The notes beneath the pieces were generated by a model. That model saw nothing but the letters and a program-made list of their open reading frames with translations, was not told the DNA's origin and did not search any database. This document shows positions 1 through 11,100 of a stretch of DNA of 64,000 bases, in pieces (the first letter of the stretch is position 1; each line of letters opens with the position of its first letter). Both the position numbers and the translations under genes were made by a program. The stretch comes from Bryopsis sp. KO-2023. Lineage: Eukaryota > Chlorophyta > Ulvophyceae > Bryopsidales > Bryopsidaceae. The stretch is taken from contig BSYQ01000005.1 of the NCBI GenBank assembly GCA_030272585.1, positions 4,309,501 to 4,373,500 on the forward strand, read 5' to 3'.

Positions 1-893
1 CGACAAAAGAAAAAACAGGGAATAACAAACTGAACTGCAGCCCGTTATTTATCAAGTATTCATTCAATGTGATGTCTTGTTTTAGATTGGAGGCATCGAA
101 AACAGTGACAAGCGGGAGGGTGGTCCTGACGTTCGCGAGGATCCACAGTTTTTGGAAAGACTGGATCAGAACAAATGTGGAGGCCGTGAAGGAGGGGAGA
201 TCCCCCCCACCGAACATCCAGGCGCTGTCGCCAATTGTGTATGCCATGGTGGACAAGCTGGAGAAGGAATGGAGCGACCCGCAGCTCGGGCTGGCCTGGA
301 TGTTGTGCGCTCTTATGGATGTGTCAGTGCGGTGGCGATCCCTCCAAGAAGCGTACCTGTTTTTGCAACTGCTGCCCGACAACCAAGCTGATTTTCCTGC
401 TCCCCAGGGGATGCTCCGGTTTGGCCCTGAGAGACTCCTCTTCCACAAGTCCTCCATGCTGAGGCACCTCAGGATACTGCTTTCGGATCATGCACGTGAT
501 CTGATCGAGAAGGGGGAGATCACCGTCCAAGCCACACAAACCAAAAAAAGAAAAGGGAACATGAGCACAGTCTTGTGCAGCGATGACAGCGATGACGGTG
601 GTGGTGGGGGTGACAGGACCTTGGCTTTGCATGAAATAGACAGATTTCTGGGTGAGAGACAGAATATGGGCAAGTGTAGTGAACCCCTGGTGTGGTGGCG
701 GGAAAATAAAAGTCGACTTCCGATAGTCAGTGAGTTGGCTCGTCGGTATCTTGCTGTCCCAAGCAGCTCAGCTGCTAGTGAGCGTGCGTTCTCAAAACTG
801 GGACACATAGTGCGTTCTAGAAGGTCACGGTTATCCGATGATCACGTCACCGAGCTTTCACTTTTATCGGGCTGGTGTGAAGAGCGGGGTTGA
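1..893 (+). CDS. hAT-family transposase, C-terminal part (5' end outside window)
   Basis: The frame is open from the left edge (first full codon at base 3) to the stop ending at 893, so this is the 3' part of a longer ORF or a last exon; the first ATG inside it is at 72. The C-terminal 50 residues carry the hAT dimerisation signature, with SSAASERAFSKLG followed by RSRRSRLSDDHV and an LSLL hydrophobic end. In hAT transposases this region drives dimerisation and closes the catalytic RNase H-like fold. The middle has an Asp/Gly-rich loop (SDDSDDGGGGG) typical of a linker. The N-terminal BED zinc finger and most of the catalytic core are not in the window. No terminal inverted repeat was found downstream, so whether this is a live element or a domesticated copy cannot be said. 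It could also be a host gene derived from a hAT element. Confidence 0.8.
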   Translation, partial: TKEKTGNNKLNCSPLFIKYSFNVMSCFRLEASKTVTSGRVVLTFARIHSFWKDWIRTNVEAVKEGRSPPPNIQALSPIVYAMVDKLEKEWSDPQLGLAWMLCALMDVSVRWRSLQEAYLFLQLLPDNQADFPAPQGMLRFGPERLLFHKSSMLRHLRILLSDHARDLIEKGEITVQATQTKKRKGNMSTVLCSDDSDDGGGGGDRTLALHEIDRFLGERQNMGKCSEPLVWWRENKSRLPIVSELARRYLAVPSSSAASERAFSKLGHIVRSRRSRLSDDHVTELSLLSGWCEERG

Positions 894-960
894 TTGGAGG
901 GGGGGGGTGATTCAATGGGGAAAGGGGGGAGGGGGGGGAAGGGGGGGGGAAAACCAAAAA
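894..960 (+). other. G-run tract after the hAT stop
   Basis: Just after the stop codon the plus strand has several runs of 6 to 10 G within about 60 bases, ending in a short A run. The spacing would permit a G-quadruplex, but simple-sequence drift is as likely. Confidence 0.5.
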
Positions 961-993
961 AAAAATAGAATCAAAATGAATCATCCGATGGGA

Positions 994-1600
994 TGTTAAT
1001 GGTTGTGACTCTGTGGGTTGATGGGCTGTTGGGATTATGTGGGTTGATGGGCTGTTGGGATACTGTGGGTTTATAAACAGTTGGGATTCTGTGGGTTGAT
1101 GGGTGGGATCATGTGAGTTAATGGTTGTGACTCTGTGGGTTGATGGGCTGTTGGGATTATGTGGGTTGATGGGCTGTTGGGATACTGTGGGTTTATAAAC
1201 AGTTGGGATTCTGTGGGTTGATGGGTGGGATCATGTGAGTTAATGGTTGTGACTCTGTGGGTTGATGGGCTGTTGGGACTCTGTGGGTTGATGGGCTGTT
1301 GGGATACTGTGGGTTGATGGGCTGTTGGGATTCTGTGGGTTGATGGGTGGGATCATGTGAGTTAATGGTTGTGACTCTGTGGGTTCATGACCTGTTGGGA
1401 CTCTGTGGGTTTTTGGGCTGTTGGGACTCTGTGGGTTTATGGGCTGTTGGGATTATGTGGGTTGATGGGCTGTTGGGATACTGTGGGTTGATAAACAGTT
1501 GGGATTCTGTGGGTTGATGGGTGGGATCATTTGAGTTAATGGTTGTGACTCTGTGGGTTCATGACCTGTTGGGACTCTGTGGGATGTTGGGCTGGGTGGG
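994..1600 (+). repeat. G/T-rich minisatellite with 122-bp higher-order unit
   Basis: The array is built of 26-bp units (GTGGGTTGATGGGCTGTTGG plus six variable bases). Three 26-mers plus one 44-bp variant unit form a 122-bp higher-order unit. The marker GGTTGTGACTCT recurs at about 1001, 1123, 1245, 1367 and 1541. The first three spacings are 122 bp and the last is 174 bp, that is 122 plus two extra 26-mers. The strand is strongly G/T biased. No ORF here is believable. Confidence 0.9.
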
Positions 1601-1653
1601 AACAAATATAAATGGTTTTACAACCACTCTGTGGATGTTTCTCCCTGTATCAG

Positions 1654-1985
1654 GTGTGACCGTAGCAACCGTAGTGACCCGTAATGACTCCGTACATCCC
1701 GTACCGTACTTTGGCAACTACGGTGCACTACGGACCGTAAAAACAACCGTAAAAGACTGACCGTAACACCGTAATTGACCCACCGGACCACCGTAAATTC
1801 TGACCGTAACACCGTAACCCGTAAAACCGTAAACCATAAAAAACCACCGTAACCAGGACCGTAACCAACCGTAAATCAGCCGGACCGTAACCGGAGTAAA
1901 CAAGTCCGGTTACGGTACGGAGTTACGGCCGTAGTACGGTGACCGTAACCCGACCGTAACCGGACCGGACCGGAGCCGGACCAAA
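1654..1985. repeat. Degenerate CCGTAA short-repeat array
   Basis: About fifteen copies of ACCGTAA or close variants lie in this stretch, separated by 3 to 12 variable bases. Around 1905-1945 the motif also appears on the opposite strand (TTACGGTACGGAGTTACGG). The array ends close to the truncated end of element A at 2010, so a breakpoint lies at or beside the repeat. Confidence 0.75.
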
Positions 1986-2009
1986 AAATCGGCCCAAGTC
2001 CTATCTCTG

Positions 2010-4728
2010 GCGGTTGCTGACCTTGCATTTGCTGGTTCTGATCAGCTTTGGGCTTGTTTTTCCAATTCCAGTTCCATCGCCCTCGTCCGCGACCACGTCC
2101 GCGGTTGTTTTGAGATTGGCTACCCAATGAATCGATTCTTTCGGCAGTGACTATCGCCGCTTCCACTCCTTCTGTCACCATTGTAACAACTTGATGTCGG
2201 ATCTGGGGCCGTAGTCCGTCAACAAACGTCAAGTACTGCTCCTCCTCCGTCATATTCGGAATTCTGAGTATGAGATCCCGAAATGCGTTAATGTAGGAAC
2301 GAACAGTCCCTGTTTGTTGAAGTTTCCGCAGCTTCCTACGCGAAACATCGGACATTCTTGTAGGTTCAAAAGCAATAGCTAACTCTTCCACAAGTTGTAC
2401 CCAGTCCTGGAACATCGGACGAACTCCTTCCCGAATCCGCATCTCTTGCATATTCCGCCATGTGGCGGCTGAACCAGAGAGATTTGTGCGGAATACTTTA
2501 AGCCAAACAGACTCATCCAAATCATAAACTTTACAGAAGTTGGTGAGTTCTGCCTGCCAATCCCGAATCCAGCGATCTCCAGCGCCAGTATACGGTTTCG
2601 GCATCGGGAATTTGACCGCATTGGGAATGTGAAGCAAACGATTTTCTGGACGTGCATAGCCCATAAAATCTGGGACCCCACCTGGGGGACCAGGAGGTCC
2701 GCCTCCTCCGCCACCTCCACCACCACCATCTCCAGGACCGCCTCCTGGGTTCCTAGATGGTCCTTCTCTTCCTCCACCAATATGTGGTCCAGGTGCAGAC
2801 CCACGGCCACTTCTGTCCGATGGGCCTCCGCCACTTCCATCACCGGAACCATCATCATCTCCACCTCCGCCTCCTCCGCCTCCTCCGCCTGCGCGTTGAG
2901 GAATACGCGGATAGGATCCCCATCCAACATAGGGGTTTCCGGATGATGGAGCTCCGTATACATTCACGGAGTGACCTAAGATAGAAGGCCGAATGTATGA
3001 TGCTCCCATGGCATAATAGCCGGGTGGTGAAATCATTGATGGATGTGATAACACTGGCTGAGAAACTGGTGGTGGCATGGGTAATGTTCTAGGTGGCTCG
3101 GGTGACGTGGTTGTTGGAGTTGTCAGCGGAACAGTTTGTCCCACGGGAGAAGCCTGCGTACGCTGTGGCGGTTGTACTGGCTGTAATACCGCTGGTGGTC
3201 TTGTATTTGGTGTTTGTCCAAACACAGCGCTAGGCCTCACGATCGGCCTAGGTACATTTCCCTGTCCGCTGATTGCACTGCCTCGCCCCACTCCAGGAAT
3301 AATGACTGGGGGTGATGCAGGTCGGGTAATCGGTCTATTTGCCCGCGGGAATACTGGTGGTATTGGCGGGAAACCTACCGAATCCGGGGCAAAGCCGGAT
3401 GAGGTTTGGGGCGGTTGACCGAATGGAACTTGTACTTCGGCCAAGCTTGGTGGTTGTGCCACCGTTCTGGTTCCCGCTCCCGCCATAGCAGCCACAAGAG
3501 GTGTTTGTTGAGCAGCGGATGCCATTTGTGTGGCAACTGCTGCAGCATCTTTCTTCCGCCAAAACTCAAAATTCGACGTGAACTTTGTGTCCGCTACATC
3601 CTCAAACACCTTCTTTAGCTCTTGCGCTGTTTCCGGATCTTGTAGCATTTCTTGTAGCATTTCCCGCGGCTCTCTGCTCCTTGTTGAGCTTCTCGATCTG
3701 CTTCTCCTTGAAGACCGACTCTGACTTCTTTTCAACTCCTCCATTTCCGCTTGTAATCTAGCCGCCGCTTCTTTCGCAGCCGCTGCCTCCTTTAACAAAT
3801 AGGCTACTTCCGCATGATGCTGTATCTGAAAACTTTCCGCTTTTTCTTGCGTCTCTTTGAGATCATACTTAACACGAGCGATTTCCTTGAACTGTTTATC
3901 TTGACCCGCATCCATTTCTGCTTGGGTCTCTCTCAGTTCTTGTTGAACCGTATCCAACCCCCAAAGGGCGTCGTTATATTGCCGGTCATACTCTTCTTCG
4001 AGTTTCTTCCTTTTTTCGTCCGTGTCAGCCACTTGTTCAGCCAATATCCGCTGAGCCTCTTTGGCTTCGTCCACCTCTTTCTGGGCGACATCACGGATAT
4101 TCGCCAAGCCAGCTTCCATTTGGCTGAGCCTCCCCTTGGCTGCAGCATCCAGATCTTGTATCCGCTCATCCAACCTCTCACTGAGCTGTCCTTCGATCTG
4201 GTGATGGCGGGACTGTAGAGTAGAGTCCAACACATCATGTACTTGGGAAGCCATGCTTGAACAAGCTCCCTCCATCCGACTATCAAGGTGCTCGGCGACC
4301 TGGGCTGTCCGCTGGGCAGCCTCCTCGGACAATTGGCTGTATAACCGCTCTTGCGATTCATGGAGGTCGCGCTCCTGCAGGCCATCGTTGTGCACGTGCA
4401 GGGTCTGGTTATGCACGTTTACTTGGCTCTGTTGCAGGTGCTGCGTTTGTTGATTGATGAAGACTCCTGGCTCTTCTTCCATCTCCTCATCAAACTCCGG
4501 GCCAATGTCCGCTTCCTCATCGCCTGCCTCCTCCACCATGTCCGGGTGCGCGGGGACACCGTATGCCTGTAAAGGCTGGTCCATTTCTGCCTGTATCGGC
4601 AGTCCGACAGCAGGTAATTCCTGAGCGACGATCAGCGGATATAGCGGCGGGCCATCTGGGGCGTCGCGCTCTTGCTGATTGTCTTCGATACCGTATTCCA
4701 GGTATAGCTGCTCGTCGTGTCCGCTCAT
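2010..4728 (-). CDS. Gag of element A (partial; coiled coil, Gly-rich hinge, capsid-like region)
   Basis: The start ATG at 4728 has the same context as in copy B. The N-terminal third is acidic and then strongly coiled-coil (heptad-rich Glu/Gln/Arg), followed by an Arg/Ser stretch. Next come a Pro/Gln-rich part, a Gly-rich hinge of poly-Gly blocks with a GPPGPPGG stretch, and a capsid-like region with LSGSAATWRNMQEM and LRKLQQTGTVRSYINAF typical of Ty3 gag. In retrotransposons such proteins assemble the RNA-packaging particle in the cytoplasm. The frame leaves element sequence at about 2010, before the zinc knuckle present in B, and reads on into unrelated repeat DNA to 1876. It is a fossil fragment. 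Confidence 0.85.
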
Positions 4729-5216
4729 GGTGGATGTCTTGATTCGTCGGCGGTAGAATCACGTGTCCGTTTGGTGGATTCCGTTGGCGGGTAATCCACG
4801 TGACTAATTGGTCACTCTTTGTCAGCGGTTTCTGGCAGCGGTTCCTGGCACGTAATTTCTGGCGGAAACGTATTCGTCCGCAGAAACGTCCGCTGGCAGA
4901 CTCGTTTTGTCCGCTCTGCGGTAACCGCGTTCAGTGTCGACAACTCTCCGACAAACGGAAGTACTACTACGCCGTGCTGTGGTCGTAGCGTCCAAGGATC
5001 TATAGATCCTGTGATCTTGAGAGGGATGATCGAGCGCAGCAACGTGCGTTCTCTTTCGTCCAGCGTTTGGTTGGTGCGCAGCAACACAAAGTAGGTTCCA
5101 GACACGAGGGGAAACCTTCTTCGACCTAGCCGACCCTGATCTTTTGCACCTCGACTGCAAAATCTCCTGTCGATCTCTTCCACTAAGTAGACTCGACTTG
5201 CAGGAAGGGTGCTTCG
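4729..5216 (-). other. Leader of element A (PBS to gag)
   Basis: About 490 bases of leader nearly identical to the leader of B. The frame read through it has no ATG start and is not called as a gene; its similarity in A and B simply follows from recent common descent. Confidence 0.7.
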
Positions 5217-5228
5217 GCTCCGAAACCA
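5217..5228 (-). other. Primer-binding site, element A
   Basis: Reads TGGTTTCGGAGC on the minus strand, three bases inside the LTR end. Same 12-mer as in the other elements of the window. Confidence 0.8.
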
Positions 5229-5231
5229 GTT

Positions 5232-5405
5232 TGTTAGGTCCCTGTAGGTTTTAGTGAGTCGTTGCTGGAGTGGAGACTGGGGTCACACACTTTCACAAAC
5301 CAGAGAATTAATTTTACAAGTGTTCTCTCTGAACTTAACCCCCTAGAACCCGTACTAACCCGTACTACACACTCGTACTGCAAAATGAGTGCGATCAACG
5401 TATCA
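5232..5405 (-). repeat. 5' LTR of element A (174 bp)
   Basis: On the minus strand it starts TGATACGTTG and ends CCTAACA. It matches the 174-bp LTR of B at 46837-47010 with a handful of differences. Confidence 0.85.
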
Positions 5406-6654
5406 TGCATTCCCAGCTTGTAGAGCTCTGACACCGTCCAAGCGCTCGGACATTTCGATCGCTTCCTGTACTGAGCCTCGTACAAAGCCGGCCACAGAGG
5501 TCTTGATAGGTTCCTTTAGACCTGAGATGAATGCTGAATACTGTTCCTCATTGGTCATGGAGGGTATACGGAAACAAATTCCTTGGAATTTGTTCACGTA
5601 GTCCCTCACGGACCCGACCTGTCGTAACGTGCGCAATTCGGTTCTCGCACGCTCAGCCGTCGTGGTAGGTTCAAACTGATTCCTCAATTCCCGAGTCAGT
5701 TCGGACCAGTCCGCAAATGGGGCCTTGATTCCCTGACTGACGTGTAACTCGTGCAGGTTCATCCAGCGGGAAGCTGCACCAGACAGGTGTGTGGCGAAAA
5801 CGCGGTCCCAGTGGTATTCCGGCAGGTCATACGCGCGCAACCAGCGGCTCATCTCCATCACCCAGACTGAGACTTCACCTTGGCCCGTGAACGCCTTCGG
5901 CATATTGAGCTTCAGTTGGCGCAAGACGTTGGCGCCAGGTCCGGCGTTGCCATCTGGTACCAGTGGTGGTCCGTGTGGTCCTCCTGGCCCGCCTGGTCCT
6001 CCTGGCCCTCCTGGTCCTCCTGGACCGCCTGGCCCGCCTGGTCCACCTGGCCCGCCTCTTGGGTCACGTGGATTTCTTGGTGGTCCTCGCCCATTTCCGT
6101 CATCGTCTCCTCCTGGGTCTCCTGGTCCTCCACCACCACGTCCTCCCATGGCGTGCTGTCTGCTAGACCCCGCTTGTCCCTGGCCTGGTCCTTGTTGCTG
6201 GACTGACGCATAGGACCCCATACCAGCGAAAGGGTCTGTTGGCAAGTGTCCCGATGCTGCTGCTGAGGACTGGCCTATTCCCGGAATTCGGACTCCGTCA
6301 GTCGGTCGGGGTAGACGTTGCGGTGGTGGCACCTGGGCTGGTGGAATTGGTGGTCCACCTGCATTCTCCGCCTCGACCTGGGCCGCGTGTGGATCTTGGA
6401 CCACGGTGTTCACTGGCCATGCTGCCACGTTCTGGGGCGGAATATGCTTCGGTATCTTGCTGATTTTGTGGACCAAGTCCTCCACCGTAGTCTTCGTTTC
6501 CACTTCGCCAAGTTCCACCTTGCGCTCGAAACGGTCCGCGCGGTCCACCAAATGTTCCGCCTTTCGGTCCATTCTCTCCGCGAGTCTCTCATGGGCCTGC
6601 AGGACGCGTTCTTCGCTTCGAAGAGCTTGGTCATGGGTATTTTCACGGTGCTGC
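5406..6654 (-). CDS. Gag of element L, capsid-side segment
   Basis: Homologous to, but distinct from, the gag of A/B. It contains a collagen-like run of GGP repeats (5960-6060) and then a capsid-like region with LSGAASRWMNLHEL, LRTLRQVGSVRDYVNKFQ and MTNEEQYSAFISGL. The segment is bounded on the right by the G insertion at 6655 and on the left by the A insertion at 5405; the N-terminal side of the same gag lies at 35010-35400. The first in-frame Met of this piece is at 6572, but the frame is open to the G boundary. It is a fossil split by two insertions, and older than both A and G. Confidence 0.85.
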
Positions 6655-7170
6655 TGTAGCGAATCAGGGTTTTTGCCAGCCCTGCAGTACGTCAGCAGGC
6701 TTGCTGACAGTGCTGCAGTACTTTAAGTAGGAGTCTGGCTGCCCTGAGGCAGCGTACAGTCAGTCAGGGTGTGCTGTCAGTGAAGTAGTACGTGGACTAC
6801 TGAGCTGTCAGCTAGAATGTTCTAGAAGGTCGCTCAGCACCACAGGAATGGCCGTGGGGCTGAGCTGGGCTCTGATTGACAGGACTGCAAGATCTGATAG
6901 CTTGCAGTACTGATGCAGACTGATGTTACAGCCTATGATCAGTTGGGATCAAGGCTGCTAGGGTATTCTATAAGTTCTTGGGGTTTGAACGTTCTTGTAA
7001 CTTAACCTAACCTTGGTTTGGAACTTATCTCGCCCTTGAACCTTGCTAGGTTCAAGTGTCTCTCTCATGGCCGTTCAATAGAACAGGCGGTTCAAACTGG
7101 CAGACCGACAGGGTCGCAGTCTTGGGTAGACTGAAGCGGAAAAAGCGATCTGCAGGGCAGAATCGTTACA
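6655..7170 (+). repeat. 5' LTR of element G (516 bp)
   Basis: TGTAGCG...CGTTACA, preceded by the target duplication GCTGC at 6650-6654 and followed one base later by the primer-binding site. Confidence 0.93.
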
Positions 7171-7171
7171 G

Positions 7172-7183
7172 TGGTTTCGGAGC
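7172..7183 (+). other. Primer-binding site, element G
   Basis: TGGTTTCGGAGC, one base after the LTR end. Confidence 0.85.
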
Positions 7184-7773
7184 AGGCTTGTGACAAGATC
7201 ACAAACGAGCCTGGCAAGCTGCAGAGGCAGCACTATGCGTGGTAGACACGCAAGGTAGAAGGCGCAGAGGCGCAGGACAGCTGACAGACGCACAGCAAAG
7301 GTTTGCAAGGCAGAAGCAGGTGCTGTGAAGGATTGGAGCGGTCTGTTGGAGTTTTCAATGTGCTTTATGGAGGAAAGGCGCAGAATCGGCGTCAGGAGTA
7401 CAGCTGCTTGCAGTGTATGTGTGTATGAGAACTGTGCACCAGACATGGCATGCGCAGCATTGGTATGTGCTGAGCGCAGGGCAGTACCTTGGAGTATGCA
7501 GAAGCGCAGCACACACACAGGCGCGCAGCATTGTCAAGCGCAGCACGACTATGTGCGGCGTCGCAGGAAACGTTGGGTGGCGCAGCAGTTGGAGGATTGC
7601 GTCGCAGATGTAGAACTGCGCAGCGAATCCAGGATTGCGCCGCAGATGCAAAGCTGTACCGCAGATGCAGAACTGCGCAGCAGATCCAGGATTGCATAGC
7701 GAATATGGAATTGTACCGCGGGTGCAGGATTGCGTCGCAGGCGTAACGTGCGCAGGTTTTGCTGGAGGTGCGC
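7184..7773 (+). other. Element G internal region, GCGCAG/GCAGATG-rich
   Basis: Non-coding by appearance. From about 7500 it is an irregular repetition of GCGCAGC, CGCAGATGCAG and GGATTGCG, and the pattern resumes at 13425 beyond element H. The short frames in it are composition-driven. Confidence 0.6.
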
Positions 7774-8046
7774 TGTTATAAACCTCTCCCTCCTAGGAAA
7801 ATAACCTCCCAGCGCCCTTCCTTGAAGTCCCTTTAACCCATCAAACCCCCACTCCTTGATGGGACCCTTGAGATGACAGGGATCACCTCAGGGCGAGACA
7901 CCTGGGCTTGCTATGAGTCATCCTTTCAGCACACGTGCTATAATGATCTCATGGACCTTAAGCATATGACTAGAGCCATGTTAGTGCCCATGACTAACCC
8001 TTGAGCTCTAGTAGTGCATAGACATACTCGGCGTACACTTATAACA
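7774..8046 (-). repeat. 3' LTR of element H (273 bp)
   Basis: Bounded by TGTTATAA and TTATAACA, a perfect 8-bp terminal inverted repeat. Same sequence as 13147-13419. Confidence 0.95.
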
Positions 8047-8195
8047 GTGCCCCCTCCCTAATGTGAAGCCGCCCTCGGCTTTACTAGGGAATCAAATGCT
8101 GATTGGCATCAAGCAAAAGATAGCTGTCTTTTGACATTTGCACTTTCAGAGAAAGAAGATCATCATCATCCAGTGGCCTACTGTGATATGATGTC
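8047..8195 (-). other. Element H polypurine tract and 3' untranslated stretch
   Basis: On the minus strand TTAGGGAGGGGGCAC abuts the 3' LTR and is the likely plus-strand primer. The rest, up to the pol stop, is short non-coding sequence. Confidence 0.7.
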
Positions 8196-11100
8196 TCAAA
8201 CCTTCGCTTTTGATCTTCTACGGATCGTGCGAGGTACTACAGTCGACTGTTCTTGCGATTGGTGAAATGCATCAACCAATTCCTTTGCATGCAAGACATT
8301 TTCTTCGGGTTCCCAAGAGTTATGTTCATGGCCATAACCAAGCCACTTCACAAGGTATTCTGTATGGCATTTCTTCCCTCTGCGTCGCTCTGTGCGATCA
8401 AGAATGCGCTCAACCTCCCACTCCAGATCTCCCTCGATTTCAACAGGTGGTGGTGGTTGTACAGTTCCTTTAGCCCAATATGGCTTTAACAGTGAAGCAT
8501 GGAACACCGGATGTATGGGCAAAGTTGCAGGAAGCTTCAGCTTGAATGCAACCTCATTTATTTCACGCTCAATTGGGAAAGGTCCTACCCATTTTGGCGT
8601 TAATTTACGTGAACCTGGGTGCTTGAGTCGAAGATTTCTTGCATCTAATAATACAAGGTCTCCTACTTTGACTTGCACTGGTACACGATGGCGATCAGCT
8701 TGCGCTTTAAAGCGTTGCTGTGCGGCTTGAAGGCGTTTCTTTGCCTCAACAATCCCTTCCCGAATTTCATTCGTCATTTTTTGAACTTCTGGTACAGCCA
8801 CTTGCTTCGACCCTTTTCTAGGGATCTGAGCAGTCAATGCTGTCCATGGATCTCTTCCATAATTCAGAAAGAAGGGTGTTTCACCAGTTGCTTCGGATTT
8901 AGAGTTATTTATTGCAAACTCTACAACCGGTAACAAATCCGCCCAATTCTTTTGGGATGGCCCGACAAAGTGGCGGAGTGTATCCTCCATGACTTTGTTC
9001 ATAGCTTCGGTTTGCCCATCTGTTTGTGGGTGATAAGCCGAAGACAAGGCCTGTGAGATTTCCCATGTATAGCACAACTCCCTGAAGAAGTGCGATACAA
9101 ATCTCGGGTCTCTATCTGTGACCAACTTCTTTGGCATACCATGTGCTTTGAATACATGGTTCACAAAGAGTTTTGCTGCATCTACGGCTGTGCACTCTGT
9201 ACTTGTTGCCGCCAAATGAACCATTTTGGTCAACATATCCACAAATACGAGGATTGCGTCATGACCTTCTCCTCTGGATGGTGGGAGATTAGTGACAAAA
9301 TCCATCGAAACATTTTCCCATTGTGCATTCGGGATAGGCAAGGGTTTCAGAGGGCCTTGTGGCTTTGTTCGCCTCCCTTTATGCCTTTGACATGAGTCAC
9401 ATCCTCGCACATAGGATTTAATTTGGTCCTCCATTTGAGGCCACCAGAAATGTTTCTTGATTTGCCGACTTGTCTTAGCCACTCCAAAGTGACCCGAATA
9501 GACAGTGCTATGGCAATCTTGGATTATTTCTTGTCTCAATGATCCATCATTTGGTACTGATATCACATTTCCATTCCACCAAATTCCATCTTGGTTCTGT
9601 AACATCTGGGCAGCTTCCAGAGTTTGATACCAAGGATCTTTGGTGTACCCTTCAACCAGCCTTGACTCCAACTGGGTATGATAACCCCGAGGCAGAGATG
9701 GGACCTCAGGATCCCGCGGTCTAGAAACCAAGCCACTCGATCTCACGGTCTCGCATAATACTCCAATTGAAGAAGGAGAAGACGGTATACGTGACAAGGG
9801 ATCAGCCACATTTACTCGCCCTGGTCTATACTCCCATTCAAATTGGAAATCATGGAGCAATTCTAGCCAGCGGACCTGCCGTCGATTCAAGGTCGATCGG
9901 GAATGAAAGAATGTGTTTGGACTATGGTCGGTAATCACTCGGAATTTTCTGCCTTGCAAGTAGCATCTCCATAATTGAAGTGCATACACAGTAGCATACA
10001 TTTCCTGATCACTCGTCGACCAATTGAGTTGTGGACCTTGCAGCTTTTTGCTTTCATAAGCTATTGGGTGTCCTTCTTGCAGGAGAACTGCTCCAATTGC
10101 CTTTGTAGAAGCATCAGTGATTACTTCGAAAGGTTTAGAGAAGTCCGGCAAAACCAAACACGGTGCTTCCGTGAGTGCCGTTTTCACCCCTTCAAAAGCT
10201 GTCTCACACTCATGAGTCCATTCCCATGTCTTCTTCTTTTTGAGAAGATCAGTCATTGGAGAAGCCAAGGCTGAATACCCCTGTACGAACTTGCGAAAGT
10301 AATTGGCGAGTCCGAGGAACGACCTTAAGTCATCCACCCCACTAGGACGAGGCCAATTTTTCACTTTAGCCGTTTTACTCGGGTCAACTGAGATACCATT
10401 GCGGCCCACCACGAACCCTAAATAGCGCAACTCAGTTTTGTTGAAGTCACATTTGGACTTCTTCAAGAACAATTTATGTTCTCGCAACCTTTGTAATACT
10501 TCTCGAAGATGTATCAAATGTTCCTTTGGTGTCTTTGAAAAGACTAAAATGTCATCCAAGTAGATCAAGACATATTTGCCTATCATACCATGGAAGACTG
10601 AGTTCATCAGTGTCTGAAACACTGCCGGTGCATTGGATAATCCCATCGGGAGCACCCGGTACTCAAATAAACCAAAGGGTGTTTTGAAGGCTGTTTTGGG
10701 GATGTCATCTTCCTTGACTCTGACCTGCCAGTATCCAGCTCTCAGGTCAAGAGAAGTAAAACATCTCGAGCCTTGTAACTCATCCAGGAGATCGTCGATC
10801 CGTGGGATCGGAAACTGATTCCGGATGGTTACTTTATTAAGACCCCTGTAGTCTATGCACATCCTAAAGCCTCCATCCTTTTTCGGTACGAAAAGAACCG
10901 GAGCACCCCAAGGGCTAGAACTAGGTCTTATGAGCTTTTTGGCTAAGAGTTCGGACAATTGATCCTGAATCTCTTGCCGCTCTGCGGGTGAATACCGAAA
11001 AAGTGGCCGGTTTACAGGACGTGTACCTTCTTCTAAAGGAATGTCCACTTCTACGGCTCTTTCCGGGGGATATTCCGCCAAACCAGTTACAAACAAATCA

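Larger units (their letters stand above)
2010..5405 (-). mobile_element. Element A: Ty3/gypsy copy, 5' LTR, leader and gag only
   Basis: Minus-strand element closely matching element B (46837-56971) over the 5' LTR, primer-binding site, leader and most of gag; by eye nearly all aligned residues are the same. Similarity stops at about 2010, next to the CCGTAA array, so pol, the third ORF and the 3' LTR are absent: a broken copy. Its 5' LTR sits directly against the gag of element L at 5405/5406, so A landed in L. No target duplication can be scored because the far end is missing. Confidence 0.9.

Noticed and set aside
894-960. Functional G-quadruplex after the hAT gene
   Set aside because: G runs are present but irregular and next to simple A runs; no evidence beyond composition.
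994-1600. CRISPR-like array
   Set aside because: Units are contiguous tandem repeats without unique spacers, in eukaryotic repeat DNA.
1654-1985. Telomeric repeat
   Set aside because: CCGTAA units are spaced irregularly and switch strand; this is not a uniform telomere array.
7075-7697. Cys/Ala-rich frames near the left LTR of G
   Set aside because: They arise from the GCGCAG-type repetition and are interrupted by H without sign of a coding join.
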